A DNA stretch of 64,000 bases, from contig JAVLUZ010000145.1 in assembly GCA_036768485.1 (NCBI GenBank), positions 3,340,756 to 3,404,755 of the forward strand. Direction: 5' to 3'. The notes under the pieces were generated by a model. That model made no database searches, was not told where the DNA came from, and was given only the letters and a program-made list of their open reading frames with translations. Each line of letters starts with the position of its first letter. Within the stretch, counting starts at the first letter, position 1. This DNA comes from Mermis nigrescens (Eukaryota > Nematoda > Enoplea > Mermithida > Mermithidae). Position numbers and translations under genes: made by a program. Of the stretch, positions 35,679 to 47,960 are shown piece by piece.

Positions 35679-37590
35679 ATAGGTAGCGCGATAGCGCTAC
35701 CTATAATATACTTGGCCATCCTTTTTTCATATATGTTTTTCACAGCGAGTGCGAAATTTGTGTCCCCCCTCACAGCTATAACGGCACACATCTGAGAGGT
35801 GCGGTTTTTTTTAAAAGGTAGATAATAAAAAAACTTAGTGCCCCCATTTTTTTTCTTGTTTACACTCAATACCGAGCGCGTCGTGAGTGTGTAAAGTTTA
35901 CATAAAAAATTCAAATAATTTGCGGAGGGCCAATTTTTTTTAAATGTTTTTCCTAATTAGTAGGTTACGAATCTGGTCTTAAAATTTCTTTACACTCATT
36001 GGTTGTTGCACAGGAGTGTAAATTAGACGGTTTTTTTACAGTTTTCATGTGGCCAAGCATATCTAACTCAGTTTTACATTCTATGCAGTCCGATTGGTTT
36101 CAAAATGTAGACGGTTAAAAAATCTAGGGGTGACTTTTTTTAATTTTTTTTAAAAAGTAATATTCTCGAATTTAGAGGCGGTTTATTGTAAAGAGTCTGG
36201 GACAAAAAAATTTTTTCCCTGCCATATTCTCCACTTGGTAGACAAAACGTGGTAACTACCCTTAAAATGTGCTTCGTCTTAAGCGCTACTCGTCGAAATT
36301 TATTTTGTTTCTTTACAATCAATATTGCGTTATTAGTGCAAGTGTAAACTTTACACTGAAAAAATTTTTTCCGCCCATAGCGTCGTGTATGATGAATTTT
36401 TTTAAAAAATGTTTTCCCTAATTAGTAGGTTACGAATCTGGTCTTAAAATTTCTTTACACTCATTGGTTGTTGCACAGGAGTGTAAATTAGACGGTTTTT
36501 TACTGTTTTCATGTGCAAGAGCATATCTAACTCAGTTTTACATTCTATGCAGTCTGATTGGTTTCAAAAGGCAGACGGTTATAAATCTAAGAGAAACTTT
36601 TTTTATTTTTTCTTAAAAAGTAATATTTTCGAATTTAGAGGCGGCTTATTGTAAAGAGTCGGAGACAAAAAATATTTTTTCCCTGCCATATTCTCCACTT
36701 AGTAGAAAGAACGTGGTAACTACCTTTTAAATCTGCCTCGTCTTAGGCGCTACACGTCAAAATTTATTTTGTTTCTTTACAATCAATATTGCGTTATTAG
36801 TGCAGGTGTAAACTTTACACTGAAAAAATTTTTTCCGCTTAGAGCGTCGTGGATGATGAATTTTTTTAAATATGTTCTCTGTGAGGTCAGAATAACGAAT
36901 CTGACCTTCAAACTTTTCTACAATCAATACACAGTACCAGGGGTTTAAACTTTACACTCTAGTGGATGAGTAAAAAAACAGCTTTTGTCTAAGATTTCTC
37001 TGCCAACTTTTTCGGTATGAGTTAAGATAATTTTAATAAATAAAAATAAAGTAACTCTTAAGAGCTACACGTCGAAGCAAACCGCGTTCAAAAAAACGCA
37101 ATATTGAGTTGTTTATGGGGTGTAGAGTTCGAAATCTGAGATGAAAAAGAAGCGAAAAAGACAGGTTTTTTCGTATTTAATCGGTAAATCATATCAAATA
37201 TTTTGCGGAACATAAGTTTGGCTTACACAAACGTACTACAATCGAAGGACTACAAACTGGCCCAAACCGAATTTATTTACACTCAATAGGGCGTTCGGTT
37301 CAGATTTTTAAAGTTTACAATGTGGTGGACAGTGAAAAATACGTGTTTATCCATATTTTTGTTCGCCACCCCTTGAAAAGTACTTTATTTTTATCCTATT
37401 CGACCTCTCCCGACTTCTTCACTTCATATTTTTGTTCGCCACCCCTAAGAAAGTACTTTATTTTTATCCTATTCAACCTCTCCCGACTTCTGAACAGAGA
37501 AAGTGGAGTGTAAATAAATTCGGGTTGGGCCAGTTTGTAGTCCTTTGATTGTAGTACGTTTGTATGTGCCAAACTTATGTTTCTAAACTT
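35679..37590 (+). repeat. Repeat family E, copy 2
   Basis: Begins with the E hairpin (stem TAGGTAGCGC, loop GATA). A segment of about 470 bp is duplicated in tandem (from about 35935 and again from about 36405). The 3' end folds back: about 37210-37275 recurs inverted at about 37520-37585. A roughly 70-bp TTCGCCACCCC...TCTCCCGACTTCT unit is repeated at 37370-37500. Confidence 0.8.
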
Positions 37591-38604
37591 TACACTGAAA
37601 AAATCTTTTGGGAAAAAAAATCGCTTTGGGTTTTTTATGAAACAGATGAAAAAAACCAATTGATTGCCCCAGATGTACATTCTTGTGCTCAATTTCCATA
37701 CGCACGTACACGACCATTAAGCACAATGCTTAAGCGAGTCGCCCGGGACTACCTTCCCCTAAAAATTATCATATTTTCCATTCCTTTCCCTCACGTATTT
37801 TCAATCAAAATCCGGGATAGGAAAATGTGCACTCGCGCTAAATGCGACTTAGAGTACGAATTGGTATGTGTGTTATCATTTCTTACGAGTGTTAAAAGAT
37901 CATATGTGTGTGTCTCATATTTGTGCCTGTCTCGTTTGTACATACCTTTACCGTGAGCTTTTGCCCATAGGCCTAAAGTCGTATTCATAGATCCTTTTCA
38001 TATCTCTTGGTTCGTGTTGTTACGCCTCTTTTTCTGCGTCAGTTGAAACTGCGTGCGAGCGCAGTTTTGACGGCACTTTAAGATTTTACATTTTACAATT
38101 AGTTTTTCGAGCGCAGTTTTGACGGCACTTTAAGATTTTACATTTTACAATTAGTTTTTGAGCCTGAGAGCCTCTCCGCCAGCTTCCGCGCTGAGCGTAT
38201 CTTTTTCTTTTCGTCGCCGTACGTGAGCAGAGTCCGTACTTGCCTTTTTATCTGCTTGGCTGCAGAATTCGTCTGTTAGGTTTCCTGCGTACTGTGCACG
38301 CTTCTTTTCGCCGTTCGCCGTACGCTTTGTTTTTAATCATTCGTGTTTGTGCCAATTGGCATCAGTTGTTGTATGCCTTTGGCAGGGCTTTGTGCCCCTG
38401 TTTAATTACATTGTTTGATTTTACCCGATTAGCGTAACACGACGGTCAGCAGCATGTATCCTCCATGTTGTCGCTTTTTAATTGCTTCAAAATTTTTTTG
38501 TCCAAAAAATATTGTAAAAATGAATTATTTAATTAACGATGCTGGGCTCGGTTGAATTTCCGTGCTGTTGAATTCTGTCCTTGTGCTACACTAGACTTAG
38601 GAAA
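37591..38604. other. Unannotated, less AT-rich region with a 52-bp duplication
   Basis: No gene recognised. A 52-bp unit (CGAGCGCAGTTTTGACGGCA...) stands twice in tandem at 38056-38158. Composition resembles a 5' leader or LTR, but no paired LTR was found. Confidence 0.4.
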
Positions 38605-39422
38605 GAGTCAATTTCTGTAACGTTCACCCCGGCGGCGGACAGTCAAAAAATAACCTATCCTCATTTTAACGTATGTTGTACAGTTTTTAATTCTAAGCAA
38701 CATGGTGCAAAGCGTTTTGTACAAAAACCATTTTCCGCTTGGAACATTAACCTCAAAGTTTGAAAAATCGACATTTTTTGTCAAAAAAGAGTAGATTTAC
38801 TTTTATGACTATAATTTCTTAATAACGCAAGATATCAGAGGCAATTTTTTTTAAATGAAAGAGCGAGATTTTTTCTATGAGTCATTGCTTTGATTAGTCC
38901 GCAAACTTGACGGGTTCAAGAATTATGTAAGACTAAATATGAAAAAGTTTGACTTTGTGCACTGAAAAATTTCACATTTTGTACTATAACTCCTATACTA
39001 GATGCGGGTGATTCTCAAAATTTCGATATAATGTGGCATTTAGATGCGACATGTATTTGGCAAAAAATAAAAAAATTAAAGAACCACTTTTTGAGCAATG
39101 AGTCTTCACGCAAGTCCATTTATTGCGAGTTACACAATTGTTCTTGCCCAAAACTTATCTTTTAGACGTTATATCTCGCAAGTAAGGTAAGACCACCTCT
39201 CAAAATTTTAGTTAAATAATTTACTTAGTCTTATGATGTTATTGTCAAAAGAATATGAAAGTTGTCAAATTTCTGATTGAACAGTGGCCCTTAGCGTAAG
39301 TGCAAGTCAGGTAGGAATGGCTGATTATCAGCACACAAAATTCTTCTTTTTCCAATTATAACTCCTGCATTAGACATGGGACATTATTTAAATTTTAACA
39401 CATTGTTACTGTACGTCCTTTT

Positions 39423-39872
39423 GTGCAACGGCACTTGACACCTAGGCTAGCTAGCTTAAATGAAGTTCTGCAAAATCAATGTCAAACATATTCCACCGAC
39501 AATAATATTGATCATTTAGAAGCGGGGTGGGCCTTACGGCAGCGCAGAATATGCAAAGCTTTTTCTGAAAAGCAGCGCCAATTCCTTATCCAGAAATTTG
39601 ACTAAGGTGTGCAGAATCACCAGAAATATGAATCGGGAGATGTGGCGAAAGAAATGCGAAGCTTGCCACAGTTTAGCTCATCAGAATATCTTACATGGCA
39701 ACAAATAGCAAATTTTTGGTTGCGTGAAGCCAGAAAACGAGAATCAGAGGGAGCAGCGCAAGATGTGACTGGTGAATGCCCAGAGGATGAATTTATGGCT
39801 GACCCAAACCTTGAATTAGAGTCTGAAGAAATTGAAGATGTTCTGCTGCACAGTGACTGTTTTGACGTTTGA
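39423..39872 (+). pseudogene. Broken gene in element G with an FSEKQ...LTWQQI module
   Basis: One frame of 150 codons with a single in-frame TAA at 39603-39605; the start codon would be non-ATG, so upstream coding is probably missing. Visible are GWALRQRRICKAFSEKQRQF, LIQKFDxGVQNHQKYESGDV (x = stop), AKEMRSLPQFSSSEYLTWQQ and IANFWLREARKRE. An acidic tail (DPNLELESEEIEDVLL) ends at a TGA. A module of this kind, two helices around FSEKQ..yL..KF and LT..QI..F, occurs at the C-terminus of uncharacterised, transposon-associated proteins in several invertebrate groups; this is from memory of the family's look, not a search. It could be a DNA-binding accessory protein of element G. Function unknown. 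Confidence 0.55.
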
Positions 39873-40519
39873 ATTTGTTGTAACAATTTGTCGCATGATA
39901 TTAAGTCCTCATAGTCCATTCCTGATCCTAACTCAACTTTTTATGGAATAGCTTTGAATGATAGCATCTATGTCCCAGTAATCCAATGTAAGATTATATA
40001 TGTACATTTGTCACTGTTTGAGTAATCTTTCATATGAGTCCATAAGCTGAGTTCTCTACAGCCAAGCTTGCGTCTTTTGCACTTCTCAATACAAAGTAGA
40101 TATTGCTTCAAAAATGTTTACTTACAGTATGGCCCTTCTAAAAGCTTGAACTTTATCAACTTGCTATCTTCCTTTGCTTCAAAAATTTTATTTCAATTCT
40201 TCTTATGCAAAGAAACTGACATTAGCACATGCTTACATTCACAACAAATCAATCCATACCTACATGGTGAGTAGGTAACTACAGATGTAATTGGGGCAAA
40301 GTGAAATCCCATCAGAATTAATTATCTTCAGATATACAACTGAGCAAGCTAAAAAATAAGACAACTCTTGATAGTCATGCTTCGAGAAATTGGGTGTTCT
40401 CTTATTATGCGCTGAATATGGTGAGGTGCAGAAAAATTGTGTTAATTTGCTATAATGAATGATCCCCTAGAACATAGAAAGGTTTTTGAGTGTATCCAGT
40501 CATGTGTCATAGTAGTATT

Positions 40520-40779
40520 CATACGTGGGCAGCAAGAAAATTCTGAGGGGGTGCAAGATCTTTTTGAATGTCAAAAAATGGCCTTAAAAATGGTGGTATG
40601 GCGATAAAAACACAATTTTTCGACGTTTCTCATCAAGCACTATCCATTGGCATCAAAAAATTGCGAAAAAAACGAATAAAAGTCTCAAAAATTGAATTCT
40701 GGGGGGGGTATTTTGATTTCTGGGGGTATTTTGGTTTCTGGGGGCTGCATACCCCCCAAACCCCCCAAGCCCAGGTGTG
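40520..40779 (+). mobile_element. MITE family A, copy 8, inside element G
   Basis: CATACGTGGGC ... GCCCAGGTGTG. Exact 8-bp duplication GTAGTATT (40512-40519 and 40780-40787). Confidence 0.93.
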
Positions 40780-41667
40780 GTAGTATTTACTTAATGATCC
40801 GTTGCTCAACAAGTGGTTTAGCAATATTTTTTATTTTTTACCAATGCCACAAAAGGGCTTACAGTAACAATGTGTTGTCCCATGTCTAATGCAGGAGTTA
40901 TAATTGGAAAAAGAAGAATTTTGTGTGCTGATAATCAGCCATTCCTACCTGACTTGCACTTACGCTAAGGGCCACTGTTCAATCAGAAATTTGACAACTT
41001 TCATATTCTTTTGCTGATAACATCATAAAACCAAGTAAATTATTTAACCAAAATTTTGAGAGTTGGTCTTACCTTACTTGCGAGATATAACGTCTAAAAG
41101 AAAAGTTTTGGGCAAGAACAATTGTGTAACTCTTAATAAATGGTCTTGCGTGAAGACTCATTGCTCAAATAGTGGTCCTTTAATTTTTTTATTTTTTGCC
41201 AAATATATGTCACATCTAAGTGCCACATCATACTAAAATTTTGGGAATCACTTGCATCTAGTATAGGACTTATAGGACAAAATGTGAAATTTTTTAGTGC
41301 ACATAGTCAAACTTTTTCATATACAGTCTTACATAATTTCTCAACCCGTCAAACTTGTGGACTTATCAGACTGATAATTCAAAGTTAAAATCTTGCTCTT
41401 TCATTTAGAAAAAATATTGACTCTAATATCTTGCGTTCTCAAGAAGTTATAGTCATAAAAGTTAATCTACTCTTTTTCGACAAAAAGTGTCAATTTTTCA
41501 AACTTTGAGGTTGATGTTCCAAGCGAAAAATGGTTTTTGTACAAAACTCTTTACACCATGTTGCTCAGAATAAAAAACTGTACAACATACGTCAAAATGA
41601 GGATAGGTTATTTTTTAACTGTCCGCCCTTACTTCATCGCTGGGTTGATTCTTACAGAAATTGACTC

Positions 41668-41964
41668 TTAATATTTTCAAGCACCGGAATTCGGTCCAAA
41701 AAAGTTAAATAATAATCTTTTTGAGCCTTCAATTAGGTTTCCGGGGAACTTACTTTAATTAGGTACTTAATCTCAAAGGGGTTAAGTAAGTAAGTTTCAC
41801 TAGGTGCGTGCGTAGAGGGACGGGCTACCTTGAATAGGCCGGGCAGCTCACCCCCGAATCGCCAGCTGGTGATCGACCTCCTAAAAAGGGCGAGAACCCC
41901 CGTGTGAGCGCATAAGCTTGAGATTCGGGTTAATTAAGCGAAGTGAACGTAGATTGAGTCTACG
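41668..41964. other. GC-rich island between elements G and E
   Basis: About 41800-41965 is strikingly GC-rich for this window (GGGACGGGCTACC, GGCCGGGCAGCTCACCCCCG, GGGCGAGAACCCCCGTG). It ends in a CGTAGA...TCTACG hairpin. It matches nothing recognised. Confidence 0.5.
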
Positions 41965-43263
41965 TTAACACATCTGATATTTATTTGTCCTTGGGCCATT
42001 GTGGAGACTTAATTTTTTCATAAATGTTTATCGTAACATCAGAATTACGAATCCGACTGAAATTTTCTTTAAACTCTGTGGTTGTGTAAAGTTTACACTG
42101 CCTATTAACTGAACTCTTGTTCTAGAGCCTTGCGGAAGCTTAATTTTTTCAAAATGTTCTACGTAAAATCAGAATTGAGAATCTGACTATTAGTTTTCTC
42201 TACACCTAGTAGTTGTGTGAAGTTTGCACTAATCATATGTTGTTAAAATGTGGTTTATACTACAAATTTATTTTACTTCCTAATCTGAGCGTTAGTGTTC
42301 CTTACACTTGATATTTGCGTAAAGTTAATGCTGAAAAACTTTGATCTGTCAAAATAATGTAAGGTTGTCTTGTATGAAAAGGATAATGCTGATGTTAAGA
42401 ACAGTATTGTTTTCCGTGTTCTTGGACTGCTGTCATAATGGCATGTTACTGTATGTGTTTACTAACTGATGCACTCAAATCATACTAATTAAAAGTGGGG
42501 TACTAGCAAAGAAAAATGCTCCGATGGAACAAAAAAGATGAATATACTTGGAATTGTGGATTATTAAGGATGTAAAAGGAGGGGACTAGGAAAAATCTAC
42601 CTAAAGTCGCAAAATCTGCTAAAAATCAGACTTTCTCTAAGCAACGCAAAAAATCGATGTATATTCTGCGGCCAACGGATTAAAATAAATATTTAAGCAT
42701 AAAAATGATTGAAAAAGCAGCACATTAGCTATGCAGTAGCTATGGGAAATGATATTGAGTAAACTAACAGTCTTCTAAGCCAATTGAATGAAATAGCAAA
42801 CATTGAAGACAATTGGAGACATGGTTGGTTTTAAACAGTAGGAAACGCGTAAGTTGACTTGAAACAGACTAAATGTAGATACACCAGCATGTCCGAAACG
42901 ATTGTGTGCACTAATCAATCGGCCCCTGCTTTGCTTGCTATAATGCTCATAACAAAATAAAACAACTTTAAATACAATACCTCTTAGTTTTCTATCAATC
43001 AGGTGCCAGCAATTTAAAAAAGTAACCTTGATAGATTTCGTACACTCTTATCTGAAACTTCGAACATTATTTAAGAAAGACACTTTTTTAGAGGCCGCAG
43101 AATATACATCGAATTTTTGCGTTGCTTAGAGAAAGTCTGATTTTTAGCAGATTTAGCGACTTTAGGTAGATTTTCTAGTCCCCTCCTTTTACATCCTTAA
43201 TAATCCACAATTCCAAGTATATTCATCTTTTTTGTTCCATCGGAGCATTTTTCTTTGCTAGTA
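41965..43263 (+). repeat. Repeat family E, copy 3 (3' part only)
   Basis: Colinear with E from the CATCTGATATTTATTTGTCC block to the end. It preserves the uninterrupted sequence at the site where the Harbinger sits in the 45-49.5 kb copy. Confidence 0.8.
42503..43261. mobile_element. Inverted-repeat unit at the E 3' end (TA-flanked)
   Basis: CTAGCAAAGAAAAATGCTCC ... GGAGCATTTTTCTTTGCTAG, arms about 170 bp, flanked by TA on both sides, as Tc1/mariner-type elements are. It occupies the same place in the E copies at 4.84 and 48.9 kb, so it belongs to the E unit or inserted before E spread. Confidence 0.75.
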
Positions 43264-43689
43264 ACTATATATATTTGTGAAAGTTTGTTTGTATGTATGT
43301 TTGTCCGGGGTTGGCTCCAGCCCCATAGCAGATGGGGGTTGAAATCTTGGCCCGAGGTCGGCCTACCTATGGGGGGTAAAGTACCGATTTCAAAATTTTG
43401 ACAAACGCACCCATTGGCCCTGGGCATGGAAGGCACGGGGTTTGGCCCCTGTGCTATAAGCCTCCACGATTGCGGGAGATGGCTGATTTTTTGCTATTTT
43501 TTTCAAAACTTAGTTTATACTGTTTGTATAGGGATACCCCGGCCAAGGGGAGCATGCCTGGCGACACTATGTACATTGTTATATGTTAAAGCATTGGTCG
43601 GCACTGTAAAACATCAAAATACGGGTTTATCCAAATAATGCTATAACATAGGTAATTTTATAAGATAGACATGGTATGAGATACTCTGT

Positions 43690-43985
43690 GCAACAAGATA
43701 GGCAATGCTATAAGATAGGACGTGATATAAGATACCCTGTGCTACAGGATAGGCAATACTATAAGATAGGACGTGATATAAGATACCCCGAGCTACAAGA
43801 TAGGCAATGCTATAAGATAGAACGTTATAAAAGATACCCCATACTACAAGATAGGCAATGCTCTAAGATAGGAAGTGATATAAGATACCCCGAGCTGCAA
43901 GATAGGCAATGTTATAATATAGTATGGGATATAAGATACCTTGTGCTACAAGATAGGCAATGCAATAAGATAGGTGTGATATAGA
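43690..43985 (+). repeat. 51-bp tandem array in the Helitron
   Basis: GGCAAT recurs at 43701, 43752, 43803, 43854, 43905 and 43956, an exact 51-bp spacing. Because 51 is divisible by three, one frame stays open (17-residue units such as YPVLQDRQCYKIGRDIR), but this is not evidence of a gene. Confidence 0.92.
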
Positions 43986-44099
43986 TACCCTGTCTGTGCC
44001 ATAACATGCAGTGATATAAGATAGGAGATACCATCAGCTATAACATATGACTGATATGAGATATCACGTGATATATGACACCCTTTGCTACAACAAACA

Positions 44100-44340
44100 A
44101 AAAATTTTTAAAACGTAAAAAATATGGTTTGACCAAAAAAATTTTCCAAAACATGCTAAAACATTTCCAAAACATCAAAAATATGGGTTTGATTAAAAAA
44201 AATTTCCAAAACATCCTAAAACATCAAAAATATGGTTTGACGAAAAAATTTTCCAAAACATTCCAAAACATCAAAAATATGGTTTTTATTAAAAAAAAAT
44301 TCCAGAACATCCCAGAGCATCAAAAATATGATTATGGCTA
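44100..44340 (+). repeat. Tandem array of CATCAAAAATATGG units
   Basis: Four to five units of about 50-58 bp with CCAAAACATC, AAAAATATGG and TTTGA(C/T)AAAAA blocks. Confidence 0.75.
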
Positions 44341-44560
44341 AACTATTTTCAAAACCATTCTGTAACGTCAAAAATATGGATTTGATCAAAAAAATGGATG
44401 ACAAAAGACATTTTAAAAAAATCCAAAAAATAAAATGTGGTTTATACCACCAAATTTTTTTAGAAATATCCCAAAAACATCAAAAGTCTTTAAAAATAAA
44501 AAATTCCATATAGCTATCAGGCCTAAGTTCAGCCCGGGCAATGCCGGGCAGCTCAGCTAG

Positions 44561-44842
44561 TTATTCTATAAATTTCGATTCCATCAACCAGATTTTTTTA
44601 TAATCTTCAGAAACGTAATAATCTTCCCGAATTATTAAAATTTGTGTCTTTTCTAAATTTAAACAGGCTCCACCAGCTTTGCTAAATTTAGCATACTCTT
44701 CGAGGATTTTTCCAATAGACATAATACCTTTTCGCATAAAATTAGTATCATCAGCATAATTACTCAATTTAATTTCATTTTTTCTTAATGAAATGTCGCA
44801 TACATCCGGATTATTTCTAATTTTATCACAAAAATTTATGCA
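44561..44842 (-). pseudogene. LINE reverse transcriptase fragment
   Basis: A - strand frame encodes NNPDVCDISLRKNEIKLSNY, then YADDTNF, then FSKAGGACLNLEKTQIL. YADD (44747-44758) with the following sGa.lN.eKTqi segment is the palm of a non-LTR (LINE) reverse transcriptase. Only about 90 codons remain. The frame runs into a GT-rich simple repeat at its 5' side and stops at the Helitron end. It lacks endonuclease and the rest of RT, so it is a dead fragment. The LINE clade cannot be decided from this length. Confidence 0.75.
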
Positions 44843-44894
44843 GTTGCGTGTGTGTGTGTGTGTGCGTGTGTTTGTGTGTGCGCGCGTGTGTAGG
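44843..44894 (+). repeat. GT-rich simple repeat
   Basis: GTGTGTGTGTGCGTGTGTTTGTG with variants. Short and impure. Confidence 0.85.
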
Positions 44895-47439
44895 CACATG
44901 AAAATATAGCAACAAAATACAATTCTAAGAAAAAATATCAGAATAGCATCTGCTACATCGGTTTTCTCATTCATCATAGGTAGCGCGATAGCGCTACCTA
45001 TTATAAACGTGGCCATCCTTCTTTCTTATATGTTTGTCACAGCGAGTGCGAAATTTGTTTCTCCCCCTCACAGCTATAACGGCACACATCTGGGAGGTGC
45101 GGGTTTTTAAAAGGTAGATAATAAAAAAAACTTAGATACCCTTTTTATTGTTTACACTCAATACCGAGCTAGTCGTGAAAGTGTAAAGTGTAAACCGAAA
45201 CATCAAATACTTTGCGGAGGGCCAATTTTTAAAATAAATGTTTTCCCTGATTAGTAGCTTACGAATCTGGTCTTAAAATTTCTTTACACTCATTAGTTGT
45301 TGCACAGGAGTGTAAATTAGACGGTTTTTTACTGGTTTAATGTGCACAAGCATATCTAACTCAGTTTTACATTCTATGAAGTCTGATTGGTTTCAAAAGG
45401 TAGACGGTTATAAAATCTAGGGGAGCCTTTTTTATTTTTTTAAAGTAACATTTTCAAATTTAGAGACGGTTTATTATAAAAAGTCTGAGACAAAAAATAT
45501 TTTTTCCAGCCATATTCTCCATTTAGTAGACAGAACGTGGTAATTATCTTCAAAATGTTCCTCGTCCTAAGCGCTACACGTCAAAATGTATTTTGTTACT
45601 TTACAATCAATAATTCCGTTATTAGTGCAGGTGTAAACTTTACACTGAACAATTTTTTCTGCCCAGAGCGTCATGGATGATGAATTTTTAGAAAAAATCT
45701 TCTCCGTAAGGTAAGAATAACGAATCTGACCTTTAAACTTTTCTACAGCCAGTGCTTGTTGAGGCATGAAGAGGTGAACTTTGAATTATACATCTATTTT
45801 CTAATGTCGATAGATAACTCCGTATTCCATATTGTTTGATCAATTTTTCTTATTTCAGAGGTACTCGTCTTTATTACATAATTATTTTTATTGTCATAAA
45901 TGCACTATTCTTAAACTTCAGTAGAATAATGATTATTTTTCAATATAGTATTATCAAGCTGAAATCTTGGCTGCGACTTGAGTTGGTGCAATGGCTGACG
46001 TATCCGTTCTCGCTTGTGGATTTAAAAAATAATGGGTTCAAGTCTTCTGAATACTAACTTTTTTTATTTTTTTTAATTCTTTCAGCAAAATCATGCATTT
46101 CATTTGACTTATTCATCTATTTAGGTTCTGCAGATCACATAGTTTTTTGTTTCTTGAATTTCGCCTCAGTTCTTGAATGGGAGTGTAAAGAGTGTGAAAA
46201 TCTGGGGGTGAAAAGACACACTTTGGTCGAGTTTTCGACTTGTTTATGTCTGCCAACAACTCCAGTTATGAGTTTCAAGAAATTTTTCTGACAGAAATAT
46301 ACTACGGATCATGGGCTATCTTCCGCTTACCAGCAAACTTTTCTACAATCAATACGCAGTTAGTACCAGGGTTTAAACTTTACACTCTATTGGATGAGTA
46401 AAAAGACAGATTTTGTCCAAGATTCCTCTGCTGACTTTTTCCACTATGAGTTGAGTTGAATTGAATAAAATAAAAATAAAGTAACTTGTAAGAGCTACAC
46501 GTCGAAGCAAGCCGCGTTCAAAAATACGTAATATTAAGTTGTTTATGGGGGTGTAAACTTCGAAATCTAAAGTGTAAAATGGGCCAAAAAACAGGTTTTT
46601 TTCGTATTTTAATTAGTAAATCATATCAAATATTTTGCGGAACATAAGTTTGGCACGTACAAACGTTAAACAATCAAAGGGCTGCAAACTAGCTTGAACC
46701 GAATTTATTAACACTCAATGGGGCGTTAGGTTCAGATTTTAAAAGTTTACAATGTGCTGGACAGTACAAAATACATGTTTGTCCATTTTTTGTTCGCTAC
46801 TCTCTCTGTTCAGAAGTCGAGCGAGGTCGAATAGAATAAAAATTAAGTACTTTCTAAGGGGTACGCGTCATAGCGAATTGCGTTTGTTTTCATCAATATT
46901 TAGCTCTTTCTGGAGGTGTAAAGTCAAAAAACTGGGGAGTAAAACGTGTTCCTAGCTCGTTATTTTTCTGCCGGGTTCTGGGTTATGAGTCTGGTCATAA
47001 TTTCAAGTCTAAAAATTAACCAGAAACAACCAAATGTGATACGCCAGTTTGTTTACACTCAACAGTGGTGTGAAGTGGTTTACATCTGGGGCCGTATTCA
47101 CAATCGAGGCTAAAGTCTATAGACCGGTCTAAATTTTTAGACCGGACTGAATTGGTATTCACAATGGTGCTAAAGTCTATAGACCGGTCTAAATCAGGCA
47201 ACATTTAGCCTGAAAATTTAGCCTGCTATCGACTGGGCTAAATGCCATTTAGACTGAAAATTTCATTCTTCTCGACAGGTCTGATTGTATGATTATTAGT
47301 GTGAATATGGCAGCTTTTTTAAATATACATACATCACGAATATCAAAGAGCTTTTAGAAGAGAACGCATTTTTCGGGAAATTCGTGATTCACTTTCACAA
47401 TCTGATTCCCACTCGAACGTTTTCGATTTGATAGGGAAG

Positions 47440-47822
47440 GAATTTTATACTTAACGGATTTGATCAGAGAGAACATTGAACACCCTACTGGTCGCAGTCG
47501 TGCTATACCACTTATTTAGCAAGTTTGCATCGCCTAACGTTATTACTCTTGTGGAACCTTTCAGATAACAATAGGCGATACTGAGCGAATCAGCCAGCCT
47601 ACTATCAATCGGATAATTCATAGTTTCTAAAGAACTGTCTACACGAATCGGTCAGTACATTAAATTCCCTTCCTTGGAGCAATCAGAGCGTATAGAGGAT
47701 AAATTTTACATAATAGCTGCATTTCGTGGTAAGTTGAAGTTCAACCATCTAAAAAATCATATCCACCGCATTCCTTTCATTTTACAAAATATGTCAAAAC
47801 AATTGAATGTCTCGTTTGAAAT
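47440..47822 (+). pseudogene. Harbinger transposase remnant (DDE_4 family)
   Basis: Pieces in two frames resemble the start of a Harbinger transposase: an IRENIEHPTGRSRAIPL-like stretch, ITIGDTERISQPTINRIIHS and then SLEQSERIEDKFYIIAAFRG, where family members read like a GFPGVIGAIDGTHI start of the catalytic domain. The DG motif with the first catalytic aspartate is not preserved (FRGKLKFNHL), and the frame ends at a MITE insertion at 47823. About a third of a normal 350-400 aa transposase remains, with stops. Assignment rests on these motifs plus the Harbinger-type ends and 3-bp duplication. Confidence 0.65.
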
Positions 47823-47960
47823 CATACATGAGCAGCAAGGAAATTATGGGGGTCCGTATGGGGTAAAATCATCACAAAATCTATGAAGAATTGCCGATGT
47901 TTTTTGAAGGGGTCCGCCAGATTCTCGAGGGTCCAGTCAGATCCCCTACGCCCACGTGCG
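47823..47960 (+). mobile_element. Short MITE (family A/B type) inside the Harbinger
   Basis: CATACATGAGCAGCAAGG ... CGCCCACGTGCG, 138 bp, an internally deleted relative of family A. Flanks TTTGAAAT and CTTGAAAT (one mismatch in 8). Confidence 0.8.

Larger units (their letters stand above)
38605..41667. mobile_element. Element G: 3.1 kb with arms of about 820 bp and a cargo gene
   Basis: Arms 38605-39427 and 40849-41667 are inverted copies with moderate divergence (both contain the ATAACCTATCCTCATTTT and ATGGTGYAAAG blocks). The centre holds one broken gene and a family A MITE. Outer ends may extend somewhat further (38.5 and 41.72 kb); no target duplication was settled. The superfamily is unknown. 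Confidence 0.75.
43264..44559 (+). mobile_element. Non-autonomous Helitron
   Basis: The 3' end has a GC hairpin (GCCCGG...CCGGGC) followed by AGCTCAGCTAG and then T, the standard Helitron terminus (hairpin, CTAG, insertion before T). The 5' end is ACTATATATATTTGTGAAAG, a degenerate TC-TATATA type start. It contains two tandem arrays and no Rep/helicase gene. Confidence 0.75.

Noticed and set aside
37564..37956. 130-codon frame on the + strand
   Set aside because: Begins in the foldback end of E copy 2, has no domain and no splice or repeat support.
43690..43985. Regular 51-bp repeat as a CRISPR-like array
   Set aside because: No constant repeat with unique spacers; the whole unit is repeated, and the genome is an animal's.
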